A stretch of 9,339 nt of DNA from Fidelibacterota bacterium (GTDB lineage Bacteria; Fidelibacterota; Marinisomatia; Marinisomatales; UBA1611), in contig DQOT01000235.1 of assembly GCA_015658495.1 (NCBI GenBank), positions 1-9,339 on the forward strand. Direction: 5' to 3'. A program made the position numbers and the translations under genes. This document shows, one piece after another, positions 6,110-9,339 of this stretch. Position 1 is the stretch's first letter. Each line of letters begins with the position of its first letter. A model generated the notes under the pieces. The model did not search any database, was not told the origin of the DNA, and saw nothing but the letters and a program-made list of their open reading frames with translations.

Positions 6110-6919
6110 ATGGCACATAATAAAACTGTAGAAATAATCCGTTCTAAATCAGAAGGGAGACACCCCAAAATAGGCATTATTTTAGGATCGGGATTAGGTC
6201 CTTTTGCTGAAAGTATAAATAATAAAATAACTTTTTCATATAAAGATCTTCCCGGATTCCCAGATGCCGGTGTAAAAGGTCATGCAGGGCAGCTTATCCT
6301 GGGCAAAATAAATGGGACTGAAGTTGTAGTTCTGCAAGGTCGTGCCCATTATTACGAATCGGGCAAACCGGATGTAATGAGAACGCCAGTTGAAACATTA
6401 AAAGAGTTGGGCTGTAAAACGCTATTACTTACCAACGCGGCAGGGAGCCTTCTACCGGAAGCACAACCGGGAAGTGTCATGATGTTGACCGATCATATAA
6501 ATTTTACCGGCGTGAATCCATTATTTGACGAAACGGAGACATCCCGTTTTGTAGATATGGGTGATGCGTATGATCTATCCTTATGTGAACAATTTAGAAA
6601 TGCGGCAAAAACAAAAAATATCACATTACACGAGGGTGTTTATATTTGGTTTTGCGGACCCAGTTTTGAAACACCTGCCGAAATTCGAGCTGCGAAAATA
6701 TTGGGTGCCGATGCGGTGGGAATGTCCACTGTACCCGAAGCGATTCTCGCTCGATTTTATGGATTAAAAGTTGCTGCGCTGTCTATTATTACGAATATGG
6801 CTGCAGGCATGAGTGATGAAGATTTGAGTCATGCCCAAACAATGGAAAATGCAGCCATGGGTGCAAATGATCTACAAGGCCTTTTGGGTGAATTTCTTTT
6901 AAACTATGAAACAACATAA
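6110..6919 (+). CDS. punA: Purine nucleoside phosphorylase, trimeric type
   Basis: Cleaves purine (deoxy)nucleosides with phosphate to free base and (deoxy)ribose-1-phosphate. Its 269 residues show the trimeric PNP pattern: IILGSGLG (23-30) with the phosphate-binding S27, GHAG with H58, GRAHYYE (77-83) with R78 and H80, NAAGS (109-113), GPSFETPAE (183-191) with the base-contacting E187, DAVGMSTVPE (201-210), and IITNMAAG with N229. Asparagine at N229 is the residue associated with 6-oxopurines, so inosine/guanosine and their deoxy forms are the probable substrates. The ATG at 6110 is preferred over the TTG at 6107, which abuts the upstream stop codon. With a 3-base gap and no clear Shine-Dalgarno (only GGGG at 6098-6101), translation is probably coupled to the dead ALDH gene. 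Confidence 0.95.
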   Translation: MAHNKTVEIIRSKSEGRHPKIGIILGSGLGPFAESINNKITFSYKDLPGFPDAGVKGHAGQLILGKINGTEVVVLQGRAHYYESGKPDVMRTPVETLKELGCKTLLLTNAAGSLLPEAQPGSVMMLTDHINFTGVNPLFDETETSRFVDMGDAYDLSLCEQFRNAAKTKNITLHEGVYIWFCGPSFETPAEIRAAKILGADAVGMSTVPEAILARFYGLKVAALSIITNMAAGMSDEDLSHAQTMENAAMGANDLQGLLGEFLLNYETT

Positions 6920-6933
6920 TTATTCAAACGGCA

Positions 6934-6973
6934 TTTTGACAAGCTCAATAACAGTTTGTTGAGCCTGTCGAAA
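6934..6973. repeat. REP-like imperfect palindrome between punA and deoA
   Basis: TTTTGACAAGCTCAA (6934-6948) and TTGAGCCTGTCGAAA (6959-6973) form a 15-position stem with one G-T wobble and one A-C mismatch around a ten-base loop. The arms match the TTCGACA-AGCTCA / TGAGC-TGTCGAA style palindromes I recall as highly repeated in intergenic regions of many environmental genomes. It is not followed by a T-run, so it is not a standard terminator. It may act as an intercistronic hairpin that affects mRNA stability. Confidence 0.75.
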
Positions 6974-7003
6974 CAAACATAATTACTCCATTATAGAATA
7001 ACC

Positions 7004-8314
7004 ATGCTTCCCCAGGAAATCATAAGAAAAAAACGAGATGGGCACCCATTAAGCGATTCTGAAATTCAATATTATATTGAAGGTATTGCCAATGGTTCTG
7101 TTTCTGAAAGCCATATAGCCGCTTTTTGTATGGCGGTTATTTTTAAAGGCATGTCGGTTGAAGAAACATTTTCTCTCACAGACCAAATGGTGAAATCGGG
7201 AGATAAGCTAAACTGGAAGGATTTGGATGGTCCCGTGGTTGATAAGCATTCCACCGGCGGTGTGGGAGATAAGGTTAGTCTCATGTTGGCGCCTATTGTG
7301 GCATCCTGTGGAATTTATAATCCCATGATCTCTGGCCGCGGGCTCGGTCACACCGGCGGAACGCTGGACAAATTAGAATCCATCCCTGAATACAATACCA
7401 CGCCGGATAATTCGCTTTTTCATCATGTTGTAAAAAATGTTGGCTGCGCCATTATTGGTCAAACAGCAAATTTGGCTCCTGCGGATAAAATGATCTATGG
7501 CGTTCGCGATGTAACAGCCACCGTAGAATCTGTCCCTTTAATTACAGCATCGATACTTTCGAAAAAAGTTGCGGCAGGATTAGATGGATTGGTCATGGAT
7601 ATTAAAACGGGGAATGGTGCCTTTGCAGAAAACTTGGATTTTGCAAGAAATGTGGGAAACAGCATCATTCAAGTGGCGAAACAATTTGGAATGAAATCGT
7701 CTGCAATGATTACGGATATGAATCAACCCCTTGGCGATACCATCGGGAATGCGTTAGAAATAAAAGAAGTCATTGATTACTTAACCGGTGTGCGACAGGA
7801 ATCCAGATTGCACGAAGTGGTTTTGGCCTTGGCTGCCGAAATGTTGGTGGTTGCTGGATTGGTAGATTCAACCGATGAGGGCATTCAAAAAGCAAAAGAT
7901 GTTTTGGATAATGGTCATGCAGCGGAAACATTTGAAAAAATGGTTTCTGAATTAGGCGGACTTAACGACATTTTAAAAATCTCCGATTCTCATTTTAAAT
8001 CTGCATCTGTGGTAAAACCCATCCCGGCAAGCCAATCCGGATATGTTTCTGAAATTGACACTCGGGCTGTAGGGCTAGCAGTGGTGGAACTGGGCGGTGG
8101 ACGTAAAAAAGCCAGTGACTCCATTGACCATAGTGTAGGATTCACTCACGTTTTAGGATTGGGAGAAAAAGTTGAAGCGGGGCAAGCTTTGGGTTACGTT
8201 CACGCACAAAATGAAGATCAGGCAAATTTGTCAATTCAAATGGTGAATGATGCCTACTCTATTTCGGATTCTTCATTTTTACAAACACCCACAATTATTG
8301 AATATTTAAAATAA
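7004..8314 (+). CDS. deoA: Thymidine/pyrimidine-nucleoside phosphorylase
   Basis: Phosphorolyses thymidine and deoxyuridine (or pyrimidine nucleosides more broadly) to base and deoxyribose-1-phosphate. The 436 residues contain the family blocks VVDKHSTGGVGDKVSL (78-93), SGRGLGHTGGTLDKLESIP (110-128), ADKMIYGVRDVTATVESVPL (160-179) and LVMDIKTGNGAF (196-207). The active-site residues H82, R168, S183 and K187 line up with H85, R171, S186 and K190 of E. coli DeoA with a constant offset of three. The C-terminal alpha/beta domain with VVELGGGRKKASDSIDHSVG is also present. The ATG at 7004 gives the standard N-terminus (LPQEIIRKKRDG); no Shine-Dalgarno is seen. It follows punA after 84 bases that hold the palindrome. 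Strict thymidine versus broad pyrimidine specificity cannot be decided here. Confidence 0.96.
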   Translation: MLPQEIIRKKRDGHPLSDSEIQYYIEGIANGSVSESHIAAFCMAVIFKGMSVEETFSLTDQMVKSGDKLNWKDLDGPVVDKHSTGGVGDKVSLMLAPIVASCGIYNPMISGRGLGHTGGTLDKLESIPEYNTTPDNSLFHHVVKNVGCAIIGQTANLAPADKMIYGVRDVTATVESVPLITASILSKKVAAGLDGLVMDIKTGNGAFAENLDFARNVGNSIIQVAKQFGMKSSAMITDMNQPLGDTIGNALEIKEVIDYLTGVRQESRLHEVVLALAAEMLVVAGLVDSTDEGIQKAKDVLDNGHAAETFEKMVSELGGLNDILKISDSHFKSASVVKPIPASQSGYVSEIDTRAVGLAVVELGGGRKKASDSIDHSVGFTHVLGLGEKVEAGQALGYVHAQNEDQANLSIQMVNDAYSISDSSFLQTPTIIEYLK

Positions 8315-8335
8315 TTTTTCCTTCCCAAAAATAAT

Positions 8336-9339
8336 ATGAATGAACCAAATAAAATAAAACGTGGCGTTGATCTTGAACTCCAAATTGAATCTTTAGCCTA
8401 CGGCGGCATGGGATTGGCCCGCAAAGATGATTTTGTCATTTTTGTTAAAGGTGGGATTCCAGGCCAAAAAGTGAATGCTCGGATCTATAAAAAGAAAAAG
8501 GGATATGCCGAAGCAAGAGTGCAGCATGTGATTACAGAATCACCTAATGCGGTGGAAGCGCCTTGCGACCATTTTGGAACCTGTGGAGGGTGCAAGACCC
8601 AAAATCTATCTTATGATGAACAATTGAACCAAAAATCTAATCAGGTGGAAGATGCATTTCATCGTTTGGGTGGATTTCAAGATTTTAAACTGGATCACAT
8701 CGTTGGAGCAGATCCTGTTTTTAATTATCGTAATAAGATGGAATTCACATTCTCTCCTCATCGCTGGGTATTAGATACGGAGCCGGAAGGCGTGGATAGA
8801 TCTTTTGCCGTGGGTCTCCATATACCGGGACGGTACGATAAAATTTTAGATATTAATGAGTGTCATATTCAGCCCACCATCGGGAATAAAATTATGAAAG
8901 TGGCCAGAGAAGTTTGTTTGGCTCATCCGGATTTAAAACCTTACGACCCAAAAACACATATTGGATTTCTTCGATTTTTAATGCTCCGCTTTGGCGTGAA
9001 TACGAATCAAATCATGGTGAATCTTGTTACGGCTTATGATGATTTAAATAAATTATCACCCCTGATCGATGCGCTCTTAGAACAAGTACCGGAGATCACA
9101 TCCATGGTGAATAATGTAAACACCCGGAAAGCGGATGTGGCTTTTGGTGAATTTGAAACGTTGGTATATGGCGAACCTTTTATTCAAGAAAATTTGGGTG
9201 ATTTAACTTTTGAAATATCCGCTAATTCATTTTTCCAAACCAATACCACTCAAGGAAAACATCTCTATGATGAAGTTGTAAAAGCGGCGGGACTCACAGG
9301 GAAAGAAGTGGTATTTGATCTGTATTGTGGGACCGGAAC
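8336..9339 (+). CDS. RNA uracil-C5 methyltransferase, RlmD/TrmA family (partial, 3' end outside window)
   Basis: Open from the ATG at 8336 to the window end, 334 full codons. An N-terminal TRAM domain (about 10-65, with IESLAYGGMGLAR and FVKGGIPGQKV) is followed by the iron-sulfur cysteines C77, C83 and C86 in CDHFGTCGGC and a probable fourth at C176 (INECHIQP), as in E. coli RlmD. NYRNKMEFTF (130-139), NSFFQTNT (296-303) and the SAM motif DLYCGTGT (327-334) follow. The catalytic cysteine region is beyond the edge. Enzymes of this family methylate 23S rRNA U1939 or U747, or tRNA U54; the exact target is not decidable. The 21-base gap after deoA, without a terminator, suggests the same transcript as the deo genes. 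No Shine-Dalgarno is present. Confidence 0.93.
   Translation, partial: MNEPNKIKRGVDLELQIESLAYGGMGLARKDDFVIFVKGGIPGQKVNARIYKKKKGYAEARVQHVITESPNAVEAPCDHFGTCGGCKTQNLSYDEQLNQKSNQVEDAFHRLGGFQDFKLDHIVGADPVFNYRNKMEFTFSPHRWVLDTEPEGVDRSFAVGLHIPGRYDKILDINECHIQPTIGNKIMKVAREVCLAHPDLKPYDPKTHIGFLRFLMLRFGVNTNQIMVNLVTAYDDLNKLSPLIDALLEQVPEITSMVNNVNTRKADVAFGEFETLVYGEPFIQENLGDLTFEISANSFFQTNTTQGKHLYDEVVKAAGLTGKEVVFDLYCGTG

Noticed and set aside
6991..7003. TATAGAAT just before deoA as a -10 box giving a leaderless message
   Set aside because: No supporting -35 sequence; an AT-rich chance match is as likely.

Overview
The window reads as a compact bacterial chromosome segment with every gene on the plus strand. 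It has moderate, slightly AT-leaning composition and short intergenic gaps. Most genes have no Shine-Dalgarno sequence in front of them, and the archaeal-looking GEGNGG phosphohexomutase and the two dispersed intergenic repeats resemble uncultivated FCB-group bacteria, for example Marinimicrobia/SAR406-like lineages. That placement is an inference from style and rests on no marker gene.

Left part (1-1339), ribosome maturation. The tail of an unrecognised gene is followed by rsmA, which dimethylates two adenines near the 3' end of 16S rRNA, then a probable terminator, then rpsU (bS21). rpsU is the only gene in the window with a full Shine-Dalgarno, starts with GTG, and is closed by a good intrinsic terminator. 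It therefore looks like its own small transcription unit.

Middle part (1413-8314), deoxynucleoside breakdown. In order: a phosphohexomutase-family enzyme (annotatable as GlmM, but well placed to be the phosphopentomutase), deoxyribose-phosphate aldolase (deoC), a complete aldehyde dehydrogenase, a short catalytically dead aldehyde-dehydrogenase-like protein, purine nucleoside phosphorylase, and thymidine/pyrimidine nucleoside phosphorylase (deoA). Read as a pathway, the two phosphorylases release deoxyribose-1-phosphate. The mutase would turn it into deoxyribose-5-phosphate, DeoC splits that into glyceraldehyde-3-phosphate and acetaldehyde, and the dehydrogenase oxidises the acetaldehyde to acetate. 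The two dehydrogenase genes together look like a gene-split version of the two-domain ALDH16 protein.

Right edge (8336-9339). The 5' part of an RlmD/TrmA-family RNA uracil-C5 methyltransferase gene lies 21 bases after deoA and runs off the window. Two small dispersed-type repeats sit in the largest gaps inside the deo cluster: a 9-nt-period tandem element at 5180-5206 and a long imperfect palindrome at 6934-6973.

The points most worth following up are the lone Shine-Dalgarno on rpsU (possible bS21 autoregulation through the anti-SD), the split ALDH16, and the candidate non-DeoB phosphopentomutase. No mobile element, CRISPR array, tRNA or rRNA was seen.
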